A DNA stretch of 64,000 bases from Asticcacaulis sp. AND118 (GTDB lineage: Bacteria > Pseudomonadota > Alphaproteobacteria > Caulobacterales > Caulobacteraceae). A model generated the notes under the pieces. It was not told the DNA's origin and did no database searches. It saw only the letters and a list, made by a program, of their open reading frames with translations. The position numbers were made by a program, and so were the translations under genes. How positions within the stretch are numbered: the first letter of the stretch is position 1; each line of letters begins with the position of its first letter. The DNA is taken from NCBI RefSeq assembly GCF_020535245.1, contig NZ_CP084910.1:472501-536500 (forward strand). Reading direction: 5' to 3'. Positions 1 to 10,766 of this stretch are shown one piece after another.

Positions 1-45
1 CGAACGCGGCCAACGACGGATGTCGTCGGTGCGTTTAGTTGAGAG

Positions 46-2927
<2,882 letters not shown>

Positions 2928-3000
2928 CCCTCAAATAAACGCACCGAAAACCGTGCGCGTTCATAACGACAATGTCTTCTCTTAACTTGTGTTTGATTGA

Positions 3001-3115
3001 CCTGGTGGCTATGCCGGCCGGTCCCCACCCGATCCCATTCCGAACTCGGTCGTTAAGCCTGCCTGGGCCAATGGTACTTCGTCTTAAGGCGCGGGAGAGT
3101 AGGTCGCCGCCAGGT
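3001..3115 (+). rRNA. rrf: 5S ribosomal RNA
   Basis: About 115 nt. The ends CCTGGTGGC and GCCGCCAGG pair as helix I, and the conserved CCGAACTCGG and GGGAGAGTAGGTCG segments are present. It follows the 23S 3' end by about 70 bp, as the distal part of the rRNA operon. Ends are estimated from the pairing and may be off by 1-3 bases. Confidence 0.95.
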
Positions 3116-3157
3116 CTATCAAACACAAGCACTAACCCTTCACTCACTCTACGCATC

Positions 3158-3187
3158 AAAGACCGGTCCACCAAAGACCGGTCTTTT
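3158..3187 (+). terminator. Hairpin between 5S and tRNA-fMet
   Basis: AAAGACCGGT (3158-3167) pairs perfectly with ACCGGTCTTT (3177-3186) across a 9-nt loop and is followed by one more T. It could be an intrinsic terminator of the rRNA part or a processing hairpin before the tRNA. Confidence 0.55.
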
Positions 3188-3226
3188 GCTTACCCAGAGC
3201 CTAAACCCTCCGGGTATCCCAGGTGT

Positions 3227-3303
<77 letters not shown>

Positions 3304-3306
3304 GCC

Positions 3307-3352
3307 TTAAACACACAAAAGGCCTCCTGATGGAGGCCTTTTGTGTGTTTAA
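3307..3352 (+). terminator. Terminator after tRNA-fMet
   Basis: A perfect 21-bp inverted repeat (arms 3307-3327 and 3332-3352, loop TGAT) with core AAAAGGCCTCC/GGAGGCCTTTT just after the tRNA. The T-tract lies inside the stem, so it can work in both directions. This is the likely end of the rRNA operon. Confidence 0.85.
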
Positions 3353-3367
3353 ACCCCGGATAGGGTC

Positions 3368-3405
3368 GTTTGAACTGACGACTAAGCTAAAATGTCAGTT
3401 CAAAC
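3368..3405. repeat. Inverted tRNA-derived fragments
   Basis: GTTTGAACTGACGAC (3368-3382) matches, in reverse complement, the T-arm of the upstream tRNA-fMet except for one end base. GTCAGTTCAAAC (3394-3405) repeats the same T-arm in direct orientation. Together they form a 12-bp stem with a 14-nt loop. It looks like debris of repeated recombination at the tRNA gene. Confidence 0.7.
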
Positions 3406-3448
3406 GCCGCCGCGCCCCGTGCGGCAAGTTCGGGGAGCATTAGCGACC

Positions 3449-3469
3449 CAAATCTGGCTCCCGCACCCA
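3449..3469 (+). repeat. 21-bp duplicate of the tRNA-fMet 3' end (att-like)
   Basis: The 21 bases here are identical to the last 21 bases of tRNA-fMet (3283-3303) and run from the T-loop through CCA. A direct repeat of a tRNA 3' end is the usual footprint of a tyrosine-recombinase element using the tRNA as attB. Only 145 bp separate the copies, so any element is gone or only a remnant remains. Confidence 0.75.
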
Positions 3470-3549
3470 ACGGATCGCAAAATATACCAACCGCCCGGCG
3501 CACTACCGCGGCAGCTTTTTTTTGCCTCGATGTTGGCCGCGCATAATAA

Positions 3550-3579
3550 AAAAAGCCCGCCTGTAATGGCGGGCTTTTT
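3550..3579 (-). terminator. Terminator downstream of hpt
   Basis: AAAAAGCCCGCC (3550-3561) pairs with GGCGGGCTTTTT (3568-3579) over a 6-nt loop. Read on the minus strand it follows the hpt stop codon by 22 bp and ends in a T-run; it is symmetric enough to act in both directions. Confidence 0.85.
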
Positions 3580-3601
3580 ACGTTCAACGGTCAGCGAAAA
3601 C

Positions 3602-4111
3602 TCAGTCCAGTGCACCGATAAATGGCAGGCCGCGCAAACGGCCACCATCATCAAGGCCGTAACCGACCAGATAACGTTTCGGGGCTTCCCAACCTACATA
3701 GTCGGCTTCGATCTGGCGCTCGATCGGCTTCGACGCCATCACGGCGGTGAGCACCTCCGTGGCGCCGGCGCGCAGCAGGTGATCGCGCGCGAACTTCAGC
3801 GACGCACCGGTATCCAGCACGTCGTCCATGATCAGAACCTGCTTGCCGCTCACCGGGCGTTGCAGGTCGGCGCGCAGGATCATTTCACCGCTTTGGCGAC
3901 CGTCGCCATAGGACGACAGCCACATGGAATCGAACCCGATGCCCAGACCCTGACGGGCCAGCGCGCGGGTCAGGTCGGCGGCGAACCAGATGCCGCCGGT
4001 CAGCAGGCAGATGCCTACCGTGTCTTCGGTCAGGCGCGGGGCCATCTCCTTGGCCATAGCTTCGATGCGCGTGGCGATGTCCGCCTCGCTCAGGAGAATG
4101 TCGTAGGTCAT
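3602..4111 (-). CDS. hpt: Hypoxanthine phosphoribosyltransferase
   Basis: 169-aa cytosolic purine-salvage enzyme converting hypoxanthine or guanine plus PRPP to IMP or GMP. The PRPP-binding loop VLIMDDVLDTGAS spans residues 92-104 and is the family signature. An early LLTGG loop (37-41) and a C-terminal VGYGLDD segment also fit. Length is normal for bacterial Hpt. It is followed by a strong terminator and lies 15 bp downstream of the zinc-ribbon membrane protein gene on the same strand, so the two may be co-transcribed. Confidence 0.95.
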   Translation of the reverse strand: MTYDILLSEADIATRIEAMAKEMAPRLTEDTVGICLLTGGIWFAADLTRALARQGLGIGFDSMWLSSYGDGRQSGEMILRADLQRPVSGKQVLIMDDVLDTGASLKFARDHLLRAGATEVLTAVMASKPIERQIEADYVGWEAPKRYLVGYGLDDGGRLRGLPFIGALD

Positions 4112-4126
4112 GTGAACTCGGTAACT

Positions 4127-5092
4127 CTAGTGATGAGCTTCGGCAGAGGGCGCGCCGTGCGCGGGCCGCAGCTCGGCTGGTTTTTCCGTAGCATGACCGG
4201 ACGCCGTTGTCGCGTCTCCATGCGCGTTTTCAGTACCGTGACCGGCATCGCCGGCCGGTGCGGCATCATGGGCCGGAGCGCCGTGGCTGTCTTCCGTACC
4301 GGGAGCAACCGCATCCTGAGAGTCCCCACCGTGCGCGGCCTCTTCGCCGCCGCCGCCGTCATCGTCGCCCGAACCGTGGAGTAGCGACGGCCGTACGCGG
4401 GCCATGTCCTTCATCGCCTGCATGTCGAAGGCGAGGTCGATGGTCTTGACGCGGTTCTGGGGGTCGGGAATGTCGAAGGTCAGGGTGCGCGTCTCGTTGG
4501 CTTCGAGCGTCAGACCCAGAGGCGGAATGAGGGTGGTGTCGAACGGATGCGCCTGCTTGTCCATCAGGGTGACGCGCACGGGCGGCACCGGATTGGCTTC
4601 GTTGCGGATGTTTTTGACCTTAAGAGTCACGGTGGCGACGAACTGGCCGCCGCGCAAGGTGTTTTCCAGCTTCCTGTCCAGCACTTCCAGCCCGGCGGCG
4701 TTGACCGGTATGCCGACAGCGGCATAGGCGCCGCTCAGGCGGGGGAAGGCGCGCACGAGGTCGACGCGCAGCAGGAAGGCGGTGCCCAGCATCACGACAA
4801 AGGTCGCGGCCAGCGCGCCCCAGATGATGCCCTGCGCCATCAGCGCCTTATGGCGTTTCTGACTTTCGATCATGTCGCGATAGAGCGACGGAATCTTCTT
4901 CGCCTTGACTTCCTTGAGGCCCGTGGCAGGTTTTTCCACGGCCTTTTCGATCGGCAGCTCGATCGGATCTTCCGGCTTTTCGGCATGCCAGGTGGTCTTG
5001 CACGAGGCGCAGCGCACAGTGCGGCCCTGAGGCCCCAATTGGGCCTCATCGATCGCGTAACTCAGCGCGCACTTGGGACAGGTCAGAAGCAT
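4127..5092 (-). CDS. MJ0042-type zinc-ribbon membrane protein (DUF3426-like)
   Basis: 321 aa. The N-terminus has a zinc ribbon of the MJ0042 type with CPKC (5-8) and CASC (about 28-31). One membrane helix follows at about 90-115 (GALAATFVVMLGTAFLL), then a DUF3426-like extracytoplasmic domain (about 150-225). The last 80 residues are low-complexity and rich in His, Ala, Gly and Asp, with about a dozen histidines, which suggests metal binding; this tail may be strain-specific. It is divergent from ftsE with only 38 bp between the starts, so the promoters overlap. The function of the family is not established. Confidence 0.85.
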   Translation of the reverse strand: MLLTCPKCALSYAIDEAQLGPQGRTVRCASCKTTWHAEKPEDPIELPIEKAVEKPATGLKEVKAKKIPSLYRDMIESQKRHKALMAQGIIWGALAATFVVMLGTAFLLRVDLVRAFPRLSGAYAAVGIPVNAAGLEVLDRKLENTLRGGQFVATVTLKVKNIRNEANPVPPVRVTLMDKQAHPFDTTLIPPLGLTLEANETRTLTFDIPDPQNRVKTIDLAFDMQAMKDMARVRPSLLHGSGDDDGGGGEEAAHGGDSQDAVAPGTEDSHGAPAHDAAPAGDAGHGTENAHGDATTASGHATEKPAELRPAHGAPSAEAHH

Positions 5093-5130
5093 GTGGACGA
5101 ATCGCTACATAAGGCCCGTTAACCAAACGG

Positions 5131-5952
5131 GTGCTTAACCTTTTTGGCCGAAAAGCATTAACAAGACCTCAAAACGCGATACGGGAACCCGTGGTAATCA
5201 CCTCCGAACACGACGATCTCTTCGAGCCGGATCACAGCCAGGTGGTTGTGTTCCGTGACGTCGGTCTGGGCTATGAAGGCGCCGGGCACACGGGGCATGA
5301 TCCTGAGCATTACATACTGAAAGATTTGAACTTTGCGCTGCCGTCGGGGTCTTTTCATTTCCTGACCGGGCCGTCGGGGGCGGGCAAGACCTCGCTGTTG
5401 CGCATGATCTATCTGGCGCAGCAGCCCTCAGCGGGCGACATCAGTCTGTTCGGTGAGCGGTTGAACTATGCCGACCGCAGGCAGACGGCGGAGATGCGCC
5501 GGCGCATCGGCATTGTCTTTCAGGATTTTCGTCTGCTCGACCACCTCGATGTGTTCGATAACGCCGCCCTGCCGCTGTTCGTGCGCGGCGAAGACCCGCG
5601 CCGGTTCGAAGCCGATGTCATCGAACTGCTGACCTGGGTCGGGCTGAAGAACCGTCTGCACACCATGCCCGACGTGCTGTCGGGCGGGGAGAAGCAGCGA
5701 CTGGCTATTGCGCGCGCTGTGATCAACCGGCCGACCCTGATTCTGGCCGACGAGCCGACCGGCAATATCGATCACGCCATGGGCCTGCGCATCATGCGGC
5801 TGTTCATCGAATTGAACCGTTTGGGGGCGACCGTGCTGATCGCCACCCACGATGAAGCGCTGATCCGCGCGTCGGGCATGCCGGTGCTGGAACTGCGCGA
5901 CGGGCGGTTGTTCAGGCGCGACCTGACCCAGACGGTGAAGGTGGCCCCATGA
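5131..5952 (+). CDS. ftsE: Cell division ATP-binding protein FtsE
   Basis: 273-aa ABC ATPase that with FtsX forms the divisome complex controlling peptidoglycan hydrolases. Visible are Walker A GPSGAGKT (80-87), Q-loop Q131, signature LSGGE (183-187) and Walker B LILADEP (203-209). A GTG start is used here. This gives an N-terminal extension of about 40 residues over the usual FtsE of about 220-230 aa; a downstream GTG near residue 21 is an alternative start. It overlaps ftsX by ATGA, so translation is coupled. Confidence 0.93.
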   Translation: MLNLFGRKALTRPQNAIREPVVITSEHDDLFEPDHSQVVVFRDVGLGYEGAGHTGHDPEHYILKDLNFALPSGSFHFLTGPSGAGKTSLLRMIYLAQQPSAGDISLFGERLNYADRRQTAEMRRRIGIVFQDFRLLDHLDVFDNAALPLFVRGEDPRRFEADVIELLTWVGLKNRLHTMPDVLSGGEKQRLAIARAVINRPTLILADEPTGNIDHAMGLRIMRLFIELNRLGATVLIATHDEALIRASGMPVLELRDGRLFRRDLTQTVKVAP

Positions 5953-6827
5953 CCGCCGGGAAACGCCTGCGCCGCCGCGATTTGCTGCCCGATCAGGACA
6001 CGCGCGAAGTGTCGCTGCACTACGTCATTTCTGTCCTGTTCTTTCTGGCGGCCTTGTCAGCCCTGATCGCGCTGGCCTCGAACCGCGCGGCGTCGGGCTG
6101 GTCGCGCGAAATCCGTGCCGAAGTGACGGTGCAGGTGCGGCCTACAGGGCTGGAAAGCGGCTCGGTCGCCGCCGCGCGCGCGGCCGAGGTGCTGGCCGGA
6201 GTGCCAGGTGTCACCGAAGCCGCGGCCATCGAACCCGAACGGGCCAAGGCCCTGATCAAGCCGTGGCTGGGTGACGCGGTGCTCGAAGACCTGCCCCTGC
6301 CCAATCTGGTCGAGGTGCGGCTGGACGAGGCCAAACCCGCCAAGGTGACGGCCCTGTCCGAGGCCCTGTCGGAAAAGGAGATCGACGCCACGATCGACGA
6401 TCATACGACCTGGTTGCAGGACATCGAGACCTCGGCTCTGATCATCCGCCTGATTTCGCTGGGTATCTTCCTGCTGATCGCGTCGGCGGCGGCGGCGGTC
6501 GTCGGCTTCGCCACGCGGGCGGGCCTGATGGCGCGCGCCAATATCGTCGAGGTGCTGAGCCTGTGTGGAGCGACGGATCAGTTCATCGCCGGGCGGTTTC
6601 AGTTCCGCTTCGCGCAGATGGCGGCGGTGTCGGGCTTGCTGGGCGGCGTGGCGGCCGCTCTGGTCATGGCTGTGATCAAGCTGACCGGTTCGTCACAAAG
6701 CCTGCTGCTGGCTCTTCCCTTTTCGTGGCTTGACCTGTTAGTATTATTACCGTGTCCGGTGCTGGCCGCCTTGATTGCCGCGGGAACGGCGCGTATCGTC
6801 ACCTTGAAGATGCTGGGGAAAAGCTGA
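5949..6827 (+). CDS. ftsX: Cell division protein FtsX (ABC permease)
   Basis: 292-aa inner-membrane permease-like subunit of FtsEX. There is one N-terminal membrane helix (about 28-46), a periplasmic extracellular loop domain (about 50-160) and three C-terminal helices, the standard FtsX topology. The start overlaps the ftsE stop in ATGA; its TGA stop overlaps the ATG of the next gene by one base. The coupling suggests one operon ftsE-ftsX-YdcF-like-plsC. Confidence 0.9.
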   Translation: MTAGKRLRRRDLLPDQDTREVSLHYVISVLFFLAALSALIALASNRAASGWSREIRAEVTVQVRPTGLESGSVAAARAAEVLAGVPGVTEAAAIEPERAKALIKPWLGDAVLEDLPLPNLVEVRLDEAKPAKVTALSEALSEKEIDATIDDHTTWLQDIETSALIIRLISLGIFLLIASAAAAVVGFATRAGLMARANIVEVLSLCGATDQFIAGRFQFRFAQMAAVSGLLGGVAAALVMAVIKLTGSSQSLLLALPFSWLDLLVLLPCPVLAALIAAGTARIVTLKMLGKS

Positions 6828-7480
6828 TGCGCCGCCTTGTGGCCGTGCTCCTGATCGTTGGGTTGTGGCTGGCGGGGCTCTATGCCTTTGCCGACCGCGT
6901 GATCCATTCGACGCCGGCCGCCGAGCCGGAAGACGCCGCCGACGCCATTGTGGTGCTGACGGGGGCGTCGGATATGCGCATCAAGGAAGGTATGCGGCTG
7001 CTGGAGCGTCGCAAGGGCGCGCGGCTCTTGATTTCCGGCGTCAATCGCGAGGTCAAGCGCGAAGAGCTTCTGCCGGTCACCGAAGGCTCAAAGAAACTCT
7101 ACGAATGCTGCGTCGACCTCGGCTACGAAGCGCAGACGACTCTCGGCAATGCCTATGAGGTGGCCGAATGGGCGAAGGCCAAGGGCTTTGACGACCTGAT
7201 CGTCGTCACCTCCGATTACCACATGCCGCGCAGCCTACTGGAGATCAAGGGCACCTTGCCCGGTGTGAAGCTGCACGCCTATCCGGTGGCCACGCCGACG
7301 CTGGACGCGCGCGCCTGGTGGAAGTCGTGGCGCAGTTCGCGCGTGCTGGTGGTCGAATACACCAAATATCTGGCCATACTGGCCCGTGACCTGTTCACCA
7401 GCGTCACCAGCCGTTTCGACCATAAAGAAGATCAGACAGCCGGCGCCAGCGAGGCCTCGGCGGAAGGTTCGGCGTCTTGA
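6827..7480 (+). CDS. YdcF/SanA-like DUF218 protein
   Basis: 217 aa. One N-terminal membrane anchor (residues 3-22) precedes a DUF218 domain with the typical AIVVLTGA strand, a SGVN loop and the VVTSDYHMPRS motif. Family members (SanA, YdcF, ElyC) act on the cell envelope, but no reaction is established. The ATG at 6827 overlaps the ftsX stop and is preferred to an upstream in-frame ATG lying inside ftsX. Its stop overlaps the plsC start. Confidence 0.87.
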   Translation: MRRLVAVLLIVGLWLAGLYAFADRVIHSTPAAEPEDAADAIVVLTGASDMRIKEGMRLLERRKGARLLISGVNREVKREELLPVTEGSKKLYECCVDLGYEAQTTLGNAYEVAEWAKAKGFDDLIVVTSDYHMPRSLLEIKGTLPGVKLHAYPVATPTLDARAWWKSWRSSRVLVVEYTKYLAILARDLFTSVTSRFDHKEDQTAGASEASAEGSAS

Positions 7481-8196
7481 ATTTCTTGCGTTCCGTTGTG
7501 TTCATGGTCTGGCTCTATGGCCTGATTGTGCTGGTCGGCGTTCTGGGCACGCCGTTTATTTTCATTTCAGACCGTATGGCGATGCGGGCTGTGCGCTTCT
7601 GGGCGCAGATGGTTTTGTTCGGTTTGCGGTTGATCTGCGGCGTCAAGGTCGAGTTTCGCGGTTTGGAACATCGTCCGGAGGGCGCGGCCCTGATCGCGGG
7701 CAAGCATCTGAGTATGCTCGACACGATCGCACCTTTCGTCGTGCTGGATAACCCGTGCTTCGTGCTGAAGAAGGAGCTGACCTATCTGCCGTTTTTCGGC
7801 TGGTATATCTGGCGCACCAAGATGATACCCATCCGGCGTGCGGATGCCGCCAAGGCGCTGAAAGCCATGGTGATCGATGCGCGCGACCGTCTGGCCCATG
7901 GCCGTCAAATCCTGATCTTCGCCGAAGGCACGCGCTCTGAGGTCGGCGCCGACCCGGAATATAAACCCGGCGTGGCGGCGCTCTATCGCGATCTGGAGAC
8001 GCCCTGCCACCTGCTGGCCACCAATTCGGGCCAGTGCTGGCCGGCGCACGGCATTACGCGCAAGCCGGGCACAGTGGTCTTTGAATTCCTGCCGCCGGTG
8101 CCGGCGGGTCTCAAGCGCGGCGAGTTCATGAGCGAGATCAAGACGCGCATCGAAGCGGCGTCGAATGCGCTTATCGCCGAGAACGGCAAGCGCTGA
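7477..8196 (+). CDS. plsC: 1-acyl-sn-glycerol-3-phosphate acyltransferase
   Basis: 239-aa membrane acyltransferase making phosphatidic acid from lysophosphatidic acid. It has an N-terminal hydrophobic segment (7-30), acyltransferase motif I H77-x4-D82, and motif III EGTR (150-153). A TTG start overlaps the TGA of the upstream gene (TTGA), consistent with translational coupling. It is last in the ftsEX operon and is followed by repeats and a hairpin terminator. Confidence 0.92.
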   Translation: MNFLRSVVFMVWLYGLIVLVGVLGTPFIFISDRMAMRAVRFWAQMVLFGLRLICGVKVEFRGLEHRPEGAALIAGKHLSMLDTIAPFVVLDNPCFVLKKELTYLPFFGWYIWRTKMIPIRRADAAKALKAMVIDARDRLAHGRQILIFAEGTRSEVGADPEYKPGVAALYRDLETPCHLLATNSGQCWPAHGITRKPGTVVFEFLPPVPAGLKRGEFMSEIKTRIEAASNALIAENGKR

Positions 8197-8208
8197 GTTT
8201 TTAGCTCT

Positions 8209-8259
8209 GTCGCGCATGGCTTCCAAAAACCGTTGCACACTTTTTGGCAGGCGCTTTTA
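8209..8259 (-). repeat. Family D palindromic repeat, copy 1
   Basis: Imperfect palindrome GCGCATnn..CCAAAAACCGTTGCACACTTTTTGG..GCGC. Related copies lie at 8708, 18472, 37020 and 58961. The core resembles the CGAAAAGTG..CGGTTTTCGG palindromes scattered through Rhizobiales genomes. It sits just after the plsC stop. Confidence 0.75.
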
Positions 8260-8268
8260 AATGCAAAA

Positions 8269-8290
8269 GCCCCGGTTGGAGAACCGGGGC
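8269..8290 (+). terminator. Hairpin after plsC
   Basis: GCCCCGGTT (8269-8277) pairs with AACCGGGGC (8282-8290) over a 4-nt loop; the downstream sequence CAATCGTTTGTTCTTT is T-rich. Likely intrinsic terminator for the ftsEX-plsC operon. Confidence 0.75.
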
Positions 8291-8314
8291 AATCGTTTGT
8301 TCTTTGGGCTTTTG

Positions 8315-8452
8315 GAGCGGAATGATTTCTGATGGAATCATTCCGCTCAAGCCGCCATTGCGGCGGCGGCCAAGGTGGCGGAGCCACCGCCCGGCGAGGG
8401 CGTAAACAAAATCCAGATCATTATGTTTCCATAAGAAAACATAATGATCTAG
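8315..8452 (+). repeat. Family A multi-hairpin repeat, copy 1
   Basis: 138 bp in three parts: a hairpin GAGCGGAATGATT..AATCATTCCGCTC, a GC-rich middle with GGTGGCGGAGCCACC, and a hairpin AGATCATTATGTTT..AAAACATAATGATCT ending CTAG. It lies between convergent genes and ends one base before the stop codon of the minus-strand peptide gene. Other copies: 22005, 43747 and 48529. Confidence 0.9.
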
Positions 8453-8453
8453 A

Positions 8454-8639
8454 CTACTTGCACTTCTTTTTGCACTCGACCCATGCCGCCAGGCATTTCG
8501 TCTCTTCCTTGCCGGATTTCTGGCAGGCCTGATAGGCGTCGTTGCACTTCTTTTTGCAATCGACCTGCGCATAGACGCTGCCGGCCAGTAACGACGATGC
8601 AGCGATCGCGGCGATCGCGATCTTACCCAGATGTTTCAT
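8454..8639 (-). CDS. Secreted cysteine-rich mini-protein
   Basis: 61 aa. A clear signal peptide of 24 residues ends VYA-Q. The mature 37-residue peptide is lysine-rich and has six cysteines spaced CX3CX6CX9CX6CX3C, which reads the same from both ends and begins and ends with a CKKKC motif. This predicts a helical hairpin zipped by three disulfides. I do not recognise a family; CX3C hairpins occur in alpha-hairpinins and in twin-CX3C chaperones. A usable Shine-Dalgarno (GGGAGG) precedes the ATG, which supports real translation. Not an obvious toxin; function unknown. Confidence 0.7.
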   Translation of the reverse strand: MKHLGKIAIAAIAASSLLAGSVYAQVDCKKKCNDAYQACQKSGKEETKCLAAWVECKKKCK

Positions 8640-8707
8640 TGGACGCCTCCCTTGGCGATTTTTCCCAATTTTACCGCGCCTTAACCCGGTTTCGAGCGGC
8701 GCTTTTT

Positions 8708-8757
8708 AGAGCGATATGCCGAAAAGTGTAGGCGGTTTTCGGCAATCATATTGCGAC
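8708..8757 (+). repeat. Family D palindromic repeat, copy 2
   Basis: AGAGCGATATGCCGAAAAGT..GGCGGTTTTCGGCA..ATATTGCG; imperfect palindrome upstream of the cysteine-peptide gene. The rest of 8640-8893 shows no gene, only a second small hairpin (GAAGCGAGTGAC/GTCACTCGCTTC, 8772-8797). Confidence 0.7.
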
Positions 8758-8893
8758 ACAACAAACGTCCGAAGCGAGTGACGCTGTCACTCGCTTCGGC
8801 CTGGCCGATGGTGCATGCCGGCCATTGGTAAATACTGTATCCCAAATTCAGGATTCGCCAAGAGGGAGAATAACATCGGTATATTGATACCGA

Positions 8894-9052
8894 TCAGCGG
8901 AGGGCCAGAACCGTCGCGGGCGTGGCCTTGTCCGAAACCGCATCCGGCGCGTCGGGCAGCAGCAGGAGTGCGGGCGCGGCCGCCAGCGCCAGCAGGCCGA
9001 GGCTGAGCAGGACGGCGCGTCCGGCAGGGCTGGTCAGGAGGGTTTTGATCAC
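8894..9052 (-). CDS. Small membrane protein, translationally coupled
   Basis: 52 aa, GTG start, beginning MIKTLLTSPAGRA. The hydrophobic stretch (about 13-36, rich in Leu and Ala) predicts one membrane helix, followed by a short Asp/Ala tail. The GTG overlaps the TGA of the upstream DUF2059-like gene in GTGA, the classic coupling arrangement, which is the main evidence that it is a gene. No family recognised. Confidence 0.5.
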   Translation of the reverse strand: MIKTLLTSPAGRAVLLSLGLLALAAAPALLLLPDAPDAVSDKATPATVLALR

Positions 9053-9864
9053 GGTTTTTCGAATTCCTGGACAATCTTCAGCGCGGAAATCTGCATGATC
9101 AGTTCGGCATTCTTGTCCAGTTCACCGGTATCGTCGATGCGCATCTGGGTCAGCTTGCGCTGGGCGTCGGTGTCGTTGACGCGCGCCAGATAGAGCAGTT
9201 CTTCCTTGCTGAGATTCTGGGCGTGGCCGCGCGCCGTCAACAGCAGGATCTTGTCGCCCAGATCGGTCGAGACCGTGGCGACGATGGTGGCCAGACGGTA
9301 GCGGTCGCTTTCGCTCAGGCCGTTGAAGTCGATATATTTGCCCACTTCACCCACAATCAGGCGCATGTGCACTTCGCCGACGAAATGGCGGATGATGGCT
9401 TCGGTGCCGTCCACCTCAAGCATCTGACGGGCCAGTTCGACGCGCTCGCCATAGGCGCCGCTGCTCTGGGCCGGGCCGACGGGGCCGACATCCTGCGCGG
9501 CAACGGTGACGGGGCGCGCCGGGGTGTCGATCATGTCGATCGACGGGGCGATCTCCCCGGTGGGCTGAGCGACGGGCGAGGCGTTGACCCTGGCCGGACC
9601 GAGCGCAGGTGGCGGGGTCATCGACGTGGTTTTGACAGCGGGGGGCGTTACCGGCGTCGGGGCGGATGGCTTGGCTTGTGGCGCGGGCGGGGCTTCCGGT
9701 GCGGTCAGCGGCGGGTTCATCCGCTTCTGCTGCGGCTTGGGCATGACGGCGATGCGCGCACCCGGTTCACGCTCCTGCGCCACCGCCGGAGCCGCCAGAC
9801 CGAGCAGACACAAGCCTGCCAATACGCTTTTCAGATACACCACTCGAACCCCCATATGACCCAT
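9049..9864 (-). CDS. Exported DUF2059-like protein
   Basis: 271 aa. Signal peptide near residues 10-29 (ends AVAQ). A Pro/Ala/Thr-rich linker (about 40-120) leads to a helical C-terminal domain (about 140-270) with LARQMLEVDGTEAIIRHF and SKEELLYLARV elements, resembling DUF2059. Several start codons are possible (ATG at residues 1 and 4, or a later GTG). It shares order and layout with the next gene upstream, so the pair looks like diverged paralogs. Function unknown. Confidence 0.7.
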   Translation of the reverse strand: MGHMGVRVVYLKSVLAGLCLLGLAAPAVAQEREPGARIAVMPKPQQKRMNPPLTAPEAPPAPQAKPSAPTPVTPPAVKTTSMTPPPALGPARVNASPVAQPTGEIAPSIDMIDTPARPVTVAAQDVGPVGPAQSSGAYGERVELARQMLEVDGTEAIIRHFVGEVHMRLIVGEVGKYIDFNGLSESDRYRLATIVATVSTDLGDKILLLTARGHAQNLSKEELLYLARVNDTDAQRKLTQMRIDDTGELDKNAELIMQISALKIVQEFEKP

Positions 9865-9882
9865 TGCCCCGCTATTACCGGT

Positions 9883-10542
9883 TTAGCCCGAAATGGCTTC
9901 CTTGAACGTCTTGATGATCTTCACGACGGCCTCGACCATATAGCTCTGGATCTGCTGGGCATTGGCTTCGGGATTGGCGAACTTGCTGGCGTTATATTTC
10001 GCGGCGACCGGACCCGAATTGGCGCTGATCAGGGTCAGGATTTCTTCTTCGCTGAAACTGGCCGACTGGGCGGCGGCGATCTGGTCGATGACGCTGACTT
10101 CGGCTTCCTTGAGCACGCGGTCGGCGATCTGGTTGAACTTCAGTTCGTCGGCGGCGGACAGGTTTGTCGCGCCCTTGCGCTCCAGAATGACCATCTTCAC
10201 GGCGGCCTTGGTGTTGGCCAGGATCAGGCGTACATTTTTCGACGTGCCGTTGGCTTCCATCAGTTGCTTGTACAGAGCGACGCGGCGGGTCTTGCGCGCG
10301 GCGGCGGCCTTGTCTTCCGGCGATACGGTCGCGGCGGCCGTGCCTTCGATGCGCGGGGTCATGCCGATCAGGGCCGGATCGATCTCGATCTTCGGGGCCA
10401 GCGGCGCTTCGGGGGTAAGGAAGGAGCCCTGCAGCGAGGGCGGCACGACCGGCTGAGCCGTCGTCGTTTGCGCCCCAGCATGACCCCCGGCCAACAGGCC
10501 TGCGATCATGAGTCCTGACGTCAGAATACCCCAGCGCGCCAT
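9883..10542 (-). CDS. Exported DUF2059-like protein
   Basis: 219 aa with signal peptide (ends AGAQ, about residue 25), a proline-rich segment, and a helical domain (about 85-215) containing LYKQLMEANGTSKNVR and SEEEILTLISANSGPVAAKY, the latter like the DUF2059 core. It precedes its likely paralog by 18 bp on the same strand, so they form an operon with the small membrane protein. Its role is not established; periplasmic location is inferred. Confidence 0.75.
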   Translation of the reverse strand: MARWGILTSGLMIAGLLAGGHAGAQTTTAQPVVPPSLQGSFLTPEAPLAPKIEIDPALIGMTPRIEGTAAATVSPEDKAAAARKTRRVALYKQLMEANGTSKNVRLILANTKAAVKMVILERKGATNLSAADELKFNQIADRVLKEAEVSVIDQIAAAQSASFSEEEILTLISANSGPVAAKYNASKFANPEANAQQIQSYMVEAVVKIIKTFKEAISG

Positions 10543-10641
10543 ATGATACCCCCAGCTACCCGCACACCATGCCGGGTAGACCAGACGTTAACCAATTCCC
10601 GGACGGGTGGCAACGGCGGAATCTCTTAGAGAGAACTCTGT

Positions 10642-10766
10642 CCTTCCTTCTCCCCGTAAACGAGGAGAAGGTGGACGAAGGCAATGAGGCCGGATGAGGG
10701 GCAGAGTCGCTGAAAAATTGCTCCTCACCCCGACCCTTTCCCCGCACGCGGGGAGAGGGGGAGGCT
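10642..10766. repeat. Family C repeat pair, copy 1
   Basis: Inverted pair of arms built on CTTCTCCCCgtaaaCGAGGAGAAGG and CCCCGCACGCGGGGAGAG, with CCTCACCCCGACCC between. The right end touches the secA stop codon at 10766. It fills most of the 223-bp gap between secA and the DUF2059-like genes. Confidence 0.8.

Noticed and set aside
8201-8572. Repeated peptide WKHNDLDFVYALAGRWLRHLGRR seen in several frames
   Set aside because: It is a translation of the family A repeat, not a gene; the same stretch appears at 43747 and 48529 with stops in other frames.
9223-10518. 431-aa open frame antisense to the two DUF2059-like genes
   Set aside because: Shadow; the sense strand has signal peptides and a coupled gene order.
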